The notes under the pieces are model-generated. The model did not search any database and had not been told where the DNA came from. It saw nothing but the letters and a program-made list of their open reading frames with translations. From the NCBI RefSeq assembly GCF_016714275.1, contig NZ_JADJNP010000002.1, positions 124,001 through 188,000 on the forward strand: a stretch of 64,000 nt of DNA, written 5' to 3'. Shown here in pieces: positions 8,891 to 16,513 of the stretch. Each line of letters starts with the position of its first letter. Position 1 is the stretch's first letter. The position numbers and the translations under genes are program-made. Source of the stretch: Tessaracoccus sp. (lineage in GTDB: Bacteria; Actinomycetota; Actinomycetes; Propionibacteriales; Propionibacteriaceae).

Positions 8891-10066
8891 TTACTCGCCC
8901 CCAGCGGGCAGCACGGCTCCGCCGCACTCACCGAGTTCGGGGCCAGCCAGCCTTCCGGTGTGGTCCACGTTGATTCCGTCACTCCCCAGGGCCAGCGAGG
9001 TCGGACGGTAGGGCGAGGCGTCGGCCGCTGAGCCCAACCCCGGCGCGGCGACGGAGCCCCGCTCGACCATGGTGAAGGGCACGCGGACCACCTCGGCGGG
9101 GATCGGCTCCCCCGACTCGAGCGCGTCGAGCACCCTGTCGGCCGAGAGCTTCCCTATCTCGTAGTGCGGCAGAGCGAGCGTCGTCAGGCCCGGACGCAGT
9201 TCCTCGGCAACGTGCTGGCGGTTGTCGATGCTGACCACCGAGAGGTCGTCCGGGATACGCACCCCGAGCGTCGAGGCGGCGCGGTAGATGCCCTGCGCCA
9301 TCAGGTCGTTGAAGGCGAAGATCCCCGTGGGCGGCTCCGGCCCCGTCAGCAGCTCGGTTGTGAGGAGCTCCGCGGCATCCGACTGGGAGTCGGGGTGATC
9401 GGTGGTCTGACTCAGCACGCGCCCCCCCTCGATCCCCGCGGCCTCCAACGCCTGACGGAACCCCCGCACGCGGAGGTCGCGGGCCAGGCCGTCGGTCGGA
9501 TACTCGGTCAGGTGCACGATCCGGCTGTGCCCATGGTCGATGAGCAGCTGCGTCACCTCGCGCCCGGCCGCGAGATCGTCCGGAACAAAACAGGCAACGC
9601 CCGGCACGACGGCGTTGAAGCCGACGGTGGGAATGGCTGCCGGAAGCGAGTCGGTGCCGATCGGGCGGTGGTACATAGCGCCGACGAGGAGGCCGTCGAC
9701 CTGGCGGGCCTGCAACTCGGCGATCGCCTTCGCCCTCTGGACCTGCTCGCCGTCGATGTCGATGAAGAGCATGAGGAAGTCCCGCTCCCACGCGGCGTCC
9801 TGCATGCCCTGGATCATGGCGTAGCCGGACGAGGTGGTGAGGATGTTGTCGGTCAGGACGCCGAGCGTGTGCGTGGTGTTGGTCCTCAGGCTCCTCGCCG
9901 CGGCGTTCGGCGTGTAGCCCAGCGACTCAGCCGCCGCCCGCACGCGTGCCACGGTGGCGGGCGGGAACCGGTCGGACGTCTCGTTAAGGATCAGCGAAAC
10001 GGTCGCGCTGGAAAGGCCTGCGGCCGCGGCGACGTCCTTGAGCCTTGCCCTGCCACGATGCTCCAC
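8891..10066 (-). CDS. LacI-family transcriptional repressor
   Basis: 391 residues. The N-terminal LacI helix-turn-helix reads ARLKDVAAAAGLSSATVSLI, with hinge helix NAAARSLRTN near residue 55. A periplasmic-binding-protein-like effector domain follows (HTLGVLTDN to about 350). The C-terminal tail beyond about 350 is longer than usual. The start is GTG 10066, with GGAGAGGAG 5 nt upstream; the frame stays open much further upstream but only as shadow of the glycosidase. It is the last gene of the sugar operon and probably represses it through the 25-bp palindrome at 14295, so it would be autoregulated. The effector is presumably the imported sugar or its phosphate. Confidence 0.93.
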   Translation of the reverse strand: MEHRGRARLKDVAAAAGLSSATVSLILNETSDRFPPATVARVRAAAESLGYTPNAAARSLRTNTTHTLGVLTDNILTTSSGYAMIQGMQDAAWERDFLMLFIDIDGEQVQRAKAIAELQARQVDGLLVGAMYHRPIGTDSLPAAIPTVGFNAVVPGVACFVPDDLAAGREVTQLLIDHGHSRIVHLTEYPTDGLARDLRVRGFRQALEAAGIEGGRVLSQTTDHPDSQSDAAELLTTELLTGPEPPTGIFAFNDLMAQGIYRAASTLGVRIPDDLSVVSIDNRQHVAEELRPGLTTLALPHYEIGKLSADRVLDALESGEPIPAEVVRVPFTMVERGSVAAPGLGSAADASPYRPTSLALGSDGINVDHTGRLAGPELGECGGAVLPAGGE

Positions 10067-10140
10067 CTCTACTCCTCTCCGATTGCCGAGCCGTAAGCCT
10101 AACCTGGCCCTGCGAAATCTCCTTCGCGCCGGGCCCCCGA

Positions 10141-11067
10141 TCAGTCGAACAGCAGGTCGACGGGCTCCAGGATCTCGCCGACGAACGCGCCGTCGACCTC
10201 GTTGCAGAAGCCGAGCGCCCGGAAGGCGCCATCGACGTCGCGGACGACGCGCGCAGCGTAGAGCGATTCGTGTGCGATCCGTCGCGCAGCCGAGGCGTTC
10301 CACCGGCCGAAAAGGCCCTCCTCGTTCTGCATCACCCACACGCCCGTCTCCGCGCCGTCGGGGAAGACGGCGGGATCGACGAACTCGCCGCCGCTGCAGA
10401 AGACCATGGTCGGTACGCCGTCGACGTCGAGGTACTGCAGCACCTCCATCTGGCCGAAGCCCCCTGGCGTCGACAGCGGCGGACGCACCTCCCAGGTGTC
10501 GAGATCCGGACTCCAGGCGTGGCCGATCACGCCGCGTCCCTGTGGGGAGCCCTCGGGCGAGCGCGCCGTGATGAGCATGTGCCATCCATCGCCCTCCGGG
10601 TCCTTCATCACCCAGGGGTCGCGGAAGGCCTCGTCGTGCCAGACATCGGGCGAGTAGCGCTCGTACCAGGTGGAGTCGGCCTCGAGCAGGAAGGTGTCGC
10701 CGAAGCGCTCCCAGTGGATCAGGTCGTCGGAGTCCGCCCGCCCGATGCGCTGGACCATCCCGTTCTCGGCCTTCGTGGTGCCGGTGTAGAACAGGTGGTA
10801 GCGCCCCGTCGGCCCCTGCACCACGGACCCCGTCCACGTCGTGCAGTCGTCCCAGGCGGGGGTTTCGCTCGGCGCGATCACGTCCGGCAGCACCGTCCAG
10901 TTCCGATAGTCGGTGCTGACGGCGTGCCCGATCGACGGATGCCAATGCCGCAGGTCCGGATCGGACAAGCTCCGGTCGGCTTGGAGGTAGAACAGGTGGT
11001 GGGACCCCTGGCCGTCCGTGAACGGCCAGGAGTCCCAGATCCACCTGTCCTTCAGGCGCAGGGTCAC
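10141..11067 (-). CDS. Clan GH-J-like glycosidase (GH32/GH68 type), probably beta-fructosidase
   Basis: 308 residues, GTG start overlapping the upstream permease stop as GTGA. It has the three acidic landmarks of five-bladed propeller fructosidases: WIWDSW near residue 9 (nucleophile Asp, closest to the GH68 version of the motif), FRDPWV near 155 (transition-state stabiliser) and QMEVLQ near 205 (acid/base Glu). It lacks the C-terminal beta-sandwich of classical GH32. No signal peptide, so it acts on imported oligosaccharide. Operon context with ABC import and LacI fits hydrolysis of a fructose-containing oligosaccharide. GH43-like specificity cannot be excluded. Confidence 0.8.
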   Translation of the reverse strand: MTLRLKDRWIWDSWPFTDGQGSHHLFYLQADRSLSDPDLRHWHPSIGHAVSTDYRNWTVLPDVIAPSETPAWDDCTTWTGSVVQGPTGRYHLFYTGTTKAENGMVQRIGRADSDDLIHWERFGDTFLLEADSTWYERYSPDVWHDEAFRDPWVMKDPEGDGWHMLITARSPEGSPQGRGVIGHAWSPDLDTWEVRPPLSTPGGFGQMEVLQYLDVDGVPTMVFCSGGEFVDPAVFPDGAETGVWVMQNEEGLFGRWNASAARRIAHESLYAARVVRDVDGAFRALGFCNEVDGAFVGEILEPVDLLFD

Positions 11068-11969
11068 CCCTTGACGCCCGAGGAGGCGATCGACGAGATG
11101 AACGCGCGCTGGAACATGAGGAACACGATGATCACCGGGATGGTGATGAGGCTCGTGTACGCCATGATCTGCCCCCACGGCGTGCCCTCGGCGGTGCCCG
11201 ACGCGAAGAAGTAGCGCAGACCCACCTGGACGGGGCGCAGATCCTCCTGCTGGATCACCAGCAGCGGCCACAGATACGAGTTCCACTGCGGCAGGAAGGT
11301 GAGGATGGCCGACGTCGCGAAGGCCGGCATGGCCAGCGGCGAGATGACGCTCCAGTAGATCTTGAACCAGCCCGCGCCGTCCACCCGCGCAGCCTCATCC
11401 AGCTCCTTGGGAATGGAGCTGTAGTACTGCGTGAAGAGGAAGATCGAGAAGGCGTTCGCGATGAACGGGATAATAAGGACCTCGTAGCTGTTGTTCCAGC
11501 CCCAGTCGAGCGCGACGCCGTCGGGGTAGAACCCGATCCTCGGCAGTTTCGAGATCATGTAGACCATCGGGATGGCGAACGTCTCGAACGGCACGATCAG
11601 GGTGGCGACGATCGCGCCCAGCAGGATCTTCTTGCCCTTGAAGTTGAGCCGCGCGATCGCGAAGCCCGCCATCGAGTTCACGAGGAGGCCCACCACCACG
11701 ATGATCGTGGTGACGAAGATCGAGTTCAGGAAGAACCGGGCGACGGGGACGCGGTTGAACACGCCCACGAAGTTGTCGAGCGAGAGGTCACCGACGGGAG
11801 CGAAGGCCCGCCATGTCGTGAGATCCGCGAGGATCTGGTCCTTCGGCTTCAAGCTGGAGAACAGCATGAACAGCAGCGGAAGGATGAAGGTCAGCGCGAG
11901 AAGAACCAGCGGAATGTAGCTCAGCCAGGCGTTCTTCTTCGTACCCTCGGTGGTTGCGGGTGCGGACAT
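11064..11969 (-). CDS. Carbohydrate ABC transporter permease (MalG type)
   Basis: 301 residues, six membrane segments. The EAA loop DEAARVDGAGWFKIYW contacts the ATPase. The N-terminal span YIPLVLLALTFILPLLF and long periplasmic segment are typical of CUT1 inner-membrane subunits of the MalG side. No ATPase gene is in the operon, so a shared MsiK-type ATPase encoded elsewhere is expected, as is common in actinobacteria. It starts 3 nt after the partner permease and overlaps the glycosidase start. Confidence 0.94.
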   Translation of the reverse strand: MSAPATTEGTKKNAWLSYIPLVLLALTFILPLLFMLFSSLKPKDQILADLTTWRAFAPVGDLSLDNFVGVFNRVPVARFFLNSIFVTTIIVVVGLLVNSMAGFAIARLNFKGKKILLGAIVATLIVPFETFAIPMVYMISKLPRIGFYPDGVALDWGWNNSYEVLIIPFIANAFSIFLFTQYYSSIPKELDEAARVDGAGWFKIYWSVISPLAMPAFATSAILTFLPQWNSYLWPLLVIQQEDLRPVQVGLRYFFASGTAEGTPWGQIMAYTSLITIPVIIVFLMFQRAFISSIASSGVKG

Positions 11970-11972
11970 GAC

Positions 11973-12866
11973 TCAGTCCTCCTTTGTGAGCGCGCGCTGA
12001 ACCAGCGCGAACGCGAGCACGATGATGAAGAAGATCAGCGACAGCGCCGACGCGTAGCCGACGTCGCCGCGAGCCGATCCCATCTGGATGATGTGGTACA
12101 CGAGCGTCGTCGTCGCGTTGGACGGGCCGCCCTGCGTCATCACGTCGATCTGGACGAACAGCGAGAACGCCGCGATCGTGATGGTGATCAGCACGAAGAC
12201 GAAGGTCGGGCGGAGGCCCGGCAGTGTGACGTTCAAGAACTGCTGCCACTTGCTCGCGCCGTCGAGCGACGACGCCTCGTACAGGTCGTGGTTGATGGTC
12301 TGCAGGCCGGAGAGCCAGATGATCATGTGGAACCCGACGCCCTGCCAGATCGACATGACGACGACGGCGGGAAGTGCCGTCGACGGCTCGTTGAGCCAGT
12401 CGATGTTGAACCCGAACATCGCGTTGATCAGGCCGTCCTTCTGGTACATGAACTTCCAGAGCATGGAGACGACCACCATTGAGGTGACGACGGGCATGAA
12501 GAACATGACGCGGAACGCCGTGATGCCGCGGAGCTTCTGGTTGACGAGCAGCGCGAGCACGAGTCCGAGCCCGCCCTGCACGGGCACCACCACGAGCACG
12601 AAGATCATGATGTTGCGCAGCGCCGCCCAGAACGTCGGGTCTGCCGTCAAGGCGCGGATGAACTGGTCGAAGGCCACGAACTCGGGCGTCCGTGCCGCGC
12701 CGAGGCGGGCATTGGTGAAGCCGAGGCCGAACGACATGAAGACCGGCACGGCGATGAACACGATCATGAGGATCGCGGCCGGCAGCACGAAGAGATAGCC
12801 TGCGCGACGCTCCTGCTTGACGGTCTTGGACCCGGGCGCGAGAGTCACGCTGGGTGATGAGGACAT
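11973..12866 (-). CDS. Carbohydrate ABC transporter permease (MalF type)
   Basis: 297 residues with six membrane spans (first about 22-45) and the EAA loop EASSLDGASKWQQFLNVTLP. It forms the heterodimeric channel with the following permease. The ATG at 12866 is preceded by a hairpin at 12894-12923 separating it from the binding-protein gene. CUT1 family. Substrate cannot be read from the permease itself. Confidence 0.94.
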   Translation of the reverse strand: MSSSPSVTLAPGSKTVKQERRAGYLFVLPAAILMIVFIAVPVFMSFGLGFTNARLGAARTPEFVAFDQFIRALTADPTFWAALRNIMIFVLVVVPVQGGLGLVLALLVNQKLRGITAFRVMFFMPVVTSMVVVSMLWKFMYQKDGLINAMFGFNIDWLNEPSTALPAVVVMSIWQGVGFHMIIWLSGLQTINHDLYEASSLDGASKWQQFLNVTLPGLRPTFVFVLITITIAAFSLFVQIDVMTQGGPSNATTTLVYHIIQMGSARGDVGYASALSLIFFIIVLAFALVQRALTKED

Positions 12867-12893
12867 CGTTGATCCTTCCTATGCGGGTCCGAA

Positions 12894-12923
12894 GGGGTGG
12901 GGCGGAACGCCCCGCCCCACCCC
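12894..12923 (-). terminator. Intercistronic hairpin after binding-protein gene
   Basis: A perfect 11-bp stem, GGGGTGGGGCG with CGCCCCACCCC, and an 8-nt loop, placed 7 nt past the binding-protein stop. There is no T-run. In sugar ABC operons such hairpins stabilise the upstream mRNA or terminate partially, giving excess binding protein over permeases. That role here is inference. Confidence 0.65.
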
Positions 12924-12930
12924 GACGGAG

Positions 12931-14229
12931 TCACTTGTTGTAGCCGGCCGACTTGATGTCGGTGTCGACCTCGGAGACCGCCTGATCGAGGGTCGCCTTC
13001 GGATCCGAGCCGTTCACGATGTCGCGCAGCGCCTTGTCGAAGATGCGGCTGATCACCGGGTATGCCGGGGTGGGCGGACGCACGAGGCCGTTCGCCCCCG
13101 TGATCTCCGCCGCGATCTGGGCGGGCTTATCCGGCCCGAAGAAACCCTTCTCGGTCTTCTCCCACGCCGTGGTCGTAGCGGGGATCAGCGACGTCACATC
13201 GGAGAACTGGGCGATGTACTTGTCGTCCATGGTGAACTTCAGGTACTCGAGCGCGCCGGTCTTCTGGGTGTCGCTGCAGCTGTTGGTCAGGCTGTACTGC
13301 CACGAGCCGACGCCCGCCTTCGAGCCGACGCCGAAGTCCGGGGCGGGGATCATCAGCAGGTCGTCGTAGACCTCCGAGTTCTCCGAGAGCGCCCACACGC
13401 CGTTGTACTGCAGCGCGACCTTGCCGGTCTTGAACTCGGTGCGGTCCTGCGCGTTCGACTTCGGCGCGTAGCCGTCGGCGAACTGGGCCTGGAACCACTC
13501 GGCGAACTTGACGGCCTCCGGGCCGTTGAGCTTGCCGTCGGCGGTCTCGAACGTGTCACGGTCGATCAGGTCGCCGCCGAAGCTCTGCAGGAGCGGCGCG
13601 TACGCGTAGGGCCACCACTCGTCGGCCCAGCCCGGTCCCCAGTCGATGACGTATTCGAACTCGCCGGTGTCCTTGAGCTTCTTCTGGATGTCGGTGAACT
13701 CCTCAAGCGTCCAGGGCTGCTCGACGGTGGGCACGCGGGCGCCGACCTTGTCGAGGATGGACTGACGCGTGAAGATCAGCGTCGTCGCGTCCCAGTAGCC
13801 GATGCTATAGATCTGGTCCTGGTAGCGCCCGACGGTCGACGGCAGGAAGTTCTGCACGTCGGCGTCGGTGAGGCCGGAGGGCACCAGCCACCCGTTCCAC
13901 GCCCAGTTCGGCATGATCGGGCCGTCGACGTCGAGGATGCAGGGCAGGTCGCCCGAGGCCGCGGCTCCCTGAACGGAGTCGTTGTAGGCGGCCTGCGGGA
14001 AGTCCTGACGGACGACCTCGTACTTGTCCTGGGACTCGTTGAAGTCGGTGATCATCTGGGCGATCACCTTCATCTCGCCCTCGTTGCCGGCCGAGTGGGT
14101 CCACATGGTCATCTTGGTCTTGCCGTCGGTACCGCCGTCGGTGTTCTTCGCCTGCTGGCTGCAACCGGCAAGGGCAAGGGGGCCAACGACGGCCAGGACG
14201 CCAAGTGTCGTGATTTTCTTCGACTTCAC
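12931..14229 (-). CDS. Sugar ABC transporter substrate-binding lipoprotein
   Basis: 432 residues. A lipoprotein signal peptide ends in lipobox LAGC (C23), so it is anchored outside the membrane. Features of family 1 extracellular solute-binding proteins are present: the KMTMWTHSAG first strand, YWDATTLIFTR and the W-rich sugar-stacking region DEWWPYAYAP. GTG start at 14229, with GAGAGGAAC ahead. It is the first gene of the operon binding protein-permease-permease-glycosidase-LacI. The ligand is presumably an oligosaccharide cleaved by the downstream GH-J enzyme. Confidence 0.95.
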   Translation of the reverse strand: MKSKKITTLGVLAVVGPLALAGCSQQAKNTDGGTDGKTKMTMWTHSAGNEGEMKVIAQMITDFNESQDKYEVVRQDFPQAAYNDSVQGAAASGDLPCILDVDGPIMPNWAWNGWLVPSGLTDADVQNFLPSTVGRYQDQIYSIGYWDATTLIFTRQSILDKVGARVPTVEQPWTLEEFTDIQKKLKDTGEFEYVIDWGPGWADEWWPYAYAPLLQSFGGDLIDRDTFETADGKLNGPEAVKFAEWFQAQFADGYAPKSNAQDRTEFKTGKVALQYNGVWALSENSEVYDDLLMIPAPDFGVGSKAGVGSWQYSLTNSCSDTQKTGALEYLKFTMDDKYIAQFSDVTSLIPATTTAWEKTEKGFFGPDKPAQIAAEITGANGLVRPPTPAYPVISRIFDKALRDIVNGSDPKATLDQAVSEVDTDIKSAGYNK

Positions 14230-14282
14230 TGTCGTTCCTCTCGTGGAGTCAGTGGGGAGGCCCGATGCCTCTCCGCCGGAGC

Positions 14283-14311
14283 AATCTAAGCCAGTTAATC
14301 CATTTAGTAAA
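14283..14311 (-). promoter_or_regulatory. Promoter of the sugar ABC operon
   Basis: On the minus strand TTTACT (14306-14311) and TAGATT (14283-14288) are separated by exactly 17 bp, a good sigma-A type pair. This leaves a leader of about 50 nt before the GTG. The -35 box lies inside the 25-bp palindrome, so repressor binding would block polymerase. Confidence 0.65.
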
Positions 14312-14319
14312 TGGTTTAA
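14295..14319. promoter_or_regulatory. 25-bp palindromic operator, probable LacI-family site
   Basis: The core CCATTTAGTAAATGG (14300-14314) is a perfect palindrome around a single central base. Flanking TTAAT and TTTAA extend it to 25 bp with only one further mismatched pair. This A+T-rich block stands out from its G+C-rich surroundings. It covers the -35 box of the operon whose last gene encodes a LacI repressor, so that protein is the natural ligand. Most LacI sites have a CG centre, so a ROK-type repressor encoded elsewhere is an alternative. Confidence 0.7.
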
Positions 14320-14361
14320 CCGCGATCGTTATCAAATCGAGACCAAGCACGAGCGCACAAC

Positions 14362-14399
14362 GCGACGACGCCCGCCGGGGATCCGGCGGGCGTCGTCGC
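14362..14399 (-). terminator. Strong hairpin terminator after GH20 gene
   Basis: A perfect 17-bp stem (GCGACGACGCCCGCCGG and its complement) with a GGAT loop starts 12 bp past the GH20 stop. There is no T-tract, which is common for actinobacterial terminators. It separates the hexosaminidase from the sugar operon downstream. Confidence 0.8.
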
Positions 14400-14411
14400 A
14401 GAGGTGAAGGG

Positions 14412-15908
14412 TCAGTCGGACCAGGCGACTCCCGGCGCGCGATGGAACGCCACGCCCTGCGCGTCCCACAGCGGCGCCAAGCCGCCCAGACGGACGGCGA
14501 ACGACTCCCAGGTGCGCAACGGGTGCGTGCCGCGCGCGGGCGACCACCCGATCTCGGCCGCGGAGGCGATCCGGGGGAACACGAGGTGGTCGATGTCCGA
14601 CAGCGTCGCGACCGTCTCGGTCCACAGCGGCGCCTCGACGCCCAGGACGTCGTCGTCGGAGACCCCCTCGATGAGGGTCGACGGCTCCCAGTCGTAGGAG
14701 CGCTCGACGCTCGTGGGGCCGTCGGCCCAGGTGAGGCCGAGCGCGGTGTCGGCGTCGTACTTCATGTCGAGGTAGGCGCAGTCGGCGGGCGAAAGGATGA
14801 GCGCCCCTCCCCCGCCGGGGAACGCGCGAGACTTCTCCGCGACGTCGGCTTCGTGGTTCCGCAGCCCCCAGAACTGGCCGATCGTGCCCGGCGCCAGCTC
14901 CGCGTCGCCGGCCTCGAGCCACACGACGGGGGTCTTGCCGAGGTCGCGCACCATCGCGGACACCCGTGTGACGAAGGAGGCGAAGTCCTCCCTCGCGGTG
15001 CTGTGGCACTCGTCGCCACCCACGTGCAGCCAGGGCCCGGGGGTCATGCCTGCCAGGTCGCTGAGCACGTCGGCGAGGAACTCGTAGGTCGGCTCGTGGC
15101 GGATGCGCAGCGACGAGTGCCCGACGGCGATGCCCTGGTACGGCTCGCCCTTGGCGGGCGTGCCCCCGCCGAAGGCCTCGATCACGCCGGCCGCCTGCGC
15201 CGTGATCACCGGCTCCTCGACCAGGTCCGGGTATGCAAGGCCGATCGCGTGGGTGTGACCGGGGAGGTCGACCTCCGGCACGACGACCATGTCGTTGTCG
15301 CCGGCGTACGCCACGATCTCGGCGTAGTCGGCCTGGGTGTAGAACCCGCCCGGCGCGCCGAACACGGCCCACGGCGAAGCCTTCTCGGTCAGCTCGGGAC
15401 GCGAGGGAATCTCGATCCGCCAGCCCTGGTCGTCGCTGAGGTGAAGATGGAGCGCGTTCAGCTTGAGCCGCGCGGCCCGATCGATGACCTTCTTCACCGT
15501 GGCGACGTCGAAGAAGTGCCTGGCAACGTCCAGCATGAGCCCGCGGTACCGGAACCGAGGCGCGTCCTCGACGACGACGGCAGGCAGCACCCACGAGTCG
15601 TCCGCGCGTCGCGCCAGCTGCGCCAGCGTGAAGACGCCATAGCGGAGACCGGCGCGGTCCGCGCCGGCGATCCGGACGCCGTCCGGTGCGACCGTCAGGC
15701 GATACGACTCGGGCGCGCCCTCCCCGTCGATGGTCAACTCGATCGTCGCGCCCTCCTCTGCCGTGAGGACGGAGCTCCCCGTGGCCGTGAGGATCTCCTG
15801 GGCCAGGAGTTCGGAGAGCGGACCGGAGGCTACGGCGTCGGCGAGCGGAAACGCGCCGTCGCCTACCTCGATGCGGGAAGGAGCAGGGACCAGATGCAGT
15901 TCGGACAT
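14412..15908 (-). CDS. Beta-N-acetylhexosaminidase, GH20
   Basis: Removes terminal beta-linked GlcNAc or GalNAc by substrate-assisted catalysis. 498 residues. The N-terminal GH20b domain (LHLVPAPSRIEV to about 125) precedes the TIM barrel (RYRGLMLDVARHFF, LNALHLHLSDDQGWRIE). The catalytic pair is D299-E300 in HVGGDECHS, and aromatic WADGP and WEPSTL lie in the C-terminal loops. No signal peptide is visible, so it is probably cytosolic, working on chitobiose or peptidoglycan fragments. ATG 15908 is preferred to ATG 15926 because the family domain begins right there. Standalone unit ending in a strong terminator. Confidence 0.93.
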   Translation of the reverse strand: MSELHLVPAPSRIEVGDGAFPLADAVASGPLSELLAQEILTATGSSVLTAEEGATIELTIDGEGAPESYRLTVAPDGVRIAGADRAGLRYGVFTLAQLARRADDSWVLPAVVVEDAPRFRYRGLMLDVARHFFDVATVKKVIDRAARLKLNALHLHLSDDQGWRIEIPSRPELTEKASPWAVFGAPGGFYTQADYAEIVAYAGDNDMVVVPEVDLPGHTHAIGLAYPDLVEEPVITAQAAGVIEAFGGGTPAKGEPYQGIAVGHSSLRIRHEPTYEFLADVLSDLAGMTPGPWLHVGGDECHSTAREDFASFVTRVSAMVRDLGKTPVVWLEAGDAELAPGTIGQFWGLRNHEADVAEKSRAFPGGGGALILSPADCAYLDMKYDADTALGLTWADGPTSVERSYDWEPSTLIEGVSDDDVLGVEAPLWTETVATLSDIDHLVFPRIASAAEIGWSPARGTHPLRTWESFAVRLGGLAPLWDAQGVAFHRAPGVAWSD

Positions 15909-16005
15909 GGGTTCAGCCTTGCACAACGGTCGGCAACCACATTCGTCCGCGCCGCGCCCGCTCAGTCGGAACGATCACGCGTCTCGCAAGCCCCGGAAGG
16001 ACCGC

Positions 16006-16485
16006 TCAGGAGACAGCGCCGGGGTCGACCTGGTCCTCGATCACGATGCCGCACTCGCTGGCATTGATCTGGTTCACGCGGCGCTGGTGTCGGCCGCCCT
16101 CGAACTCCGTCGCGAGCCACATCCGGGTGATCATCTTCGCGAGCTCGTCGCCGACGACACGGGCACCGAAGGCCAATACGTTGGAGTCGTTGTGCTTGCG
16201 CGACATGACGGCGGAGTACGGCTCGGAGCACACGACGCAGCGGATGCCGCGCACCTTGTTCGCCGCGATCGAGATGCCGATGCCGGATCCGCAGATCGCG
16301 ATGCCCCGGTCCGCCTCGCCGGCTGCAACGGCCTCGCCCACCTTGTGCCCGTAGACCGGGTAGTCCGCGCGGCTCGGGTCGTTGGTACCGAGGTCGATCA
16401 CCTCGTGGCCCTCCTCCCGCACCACCTCGGCGATGGCCTGCCGCAGCTCCATGGCCGTGTGATCGCTCGCGATGACGACGCGCAT
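16006..16485 (-). CDS. rpiB: Ribose-5-phosphate isomerase B
   Basis: Interconverts ribose-5-phosphate and ribulose-5-phosphate. 159 residues, the family's normal length. ASDHTAMELR begins the Rossmann-like fold, and the active site shows C65 in GIAICGSGIGISIAANK with H98 in SRKHND. ATG 16485 has AAGGAGGA 4 nt upstream, a classical Shine-Dalgarno, whereas an upstream in-frame extension has none. Downstream of gltD by 20 nt on the same strand; possibly co-transcribed. A related allose-6-phosphate isomerase activity is possible in this family but less likely here. Confidence 0.94.
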   Translation of the reverse strand: MRVVIASDHTAMELRQAIAEVVREEGHEVIDLGTNDPSRADYPVYGHKVGEAVAAGEADRGIAICGSGIGISIAANKVRGIRCVVCSEPYSAVMSRKHNDSNVLAFGARVVGDELAKMITRMWLATEFEGGRHQRRVNQINASECGIVIEDQVDPGAVS

Positions 16486-16513
16486 GATGTCCTCCTTCGT
16501 CCCTGGTGTCAGC

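Noticed and set aside
8891..11044. A fused 717-residue minus-strand protein ending in LacI
   Set aside because: The first 325 residues are out-of-frame glycosidase sequence; the LacI protein starts at GTG 10066 with a good ribosome binding site.
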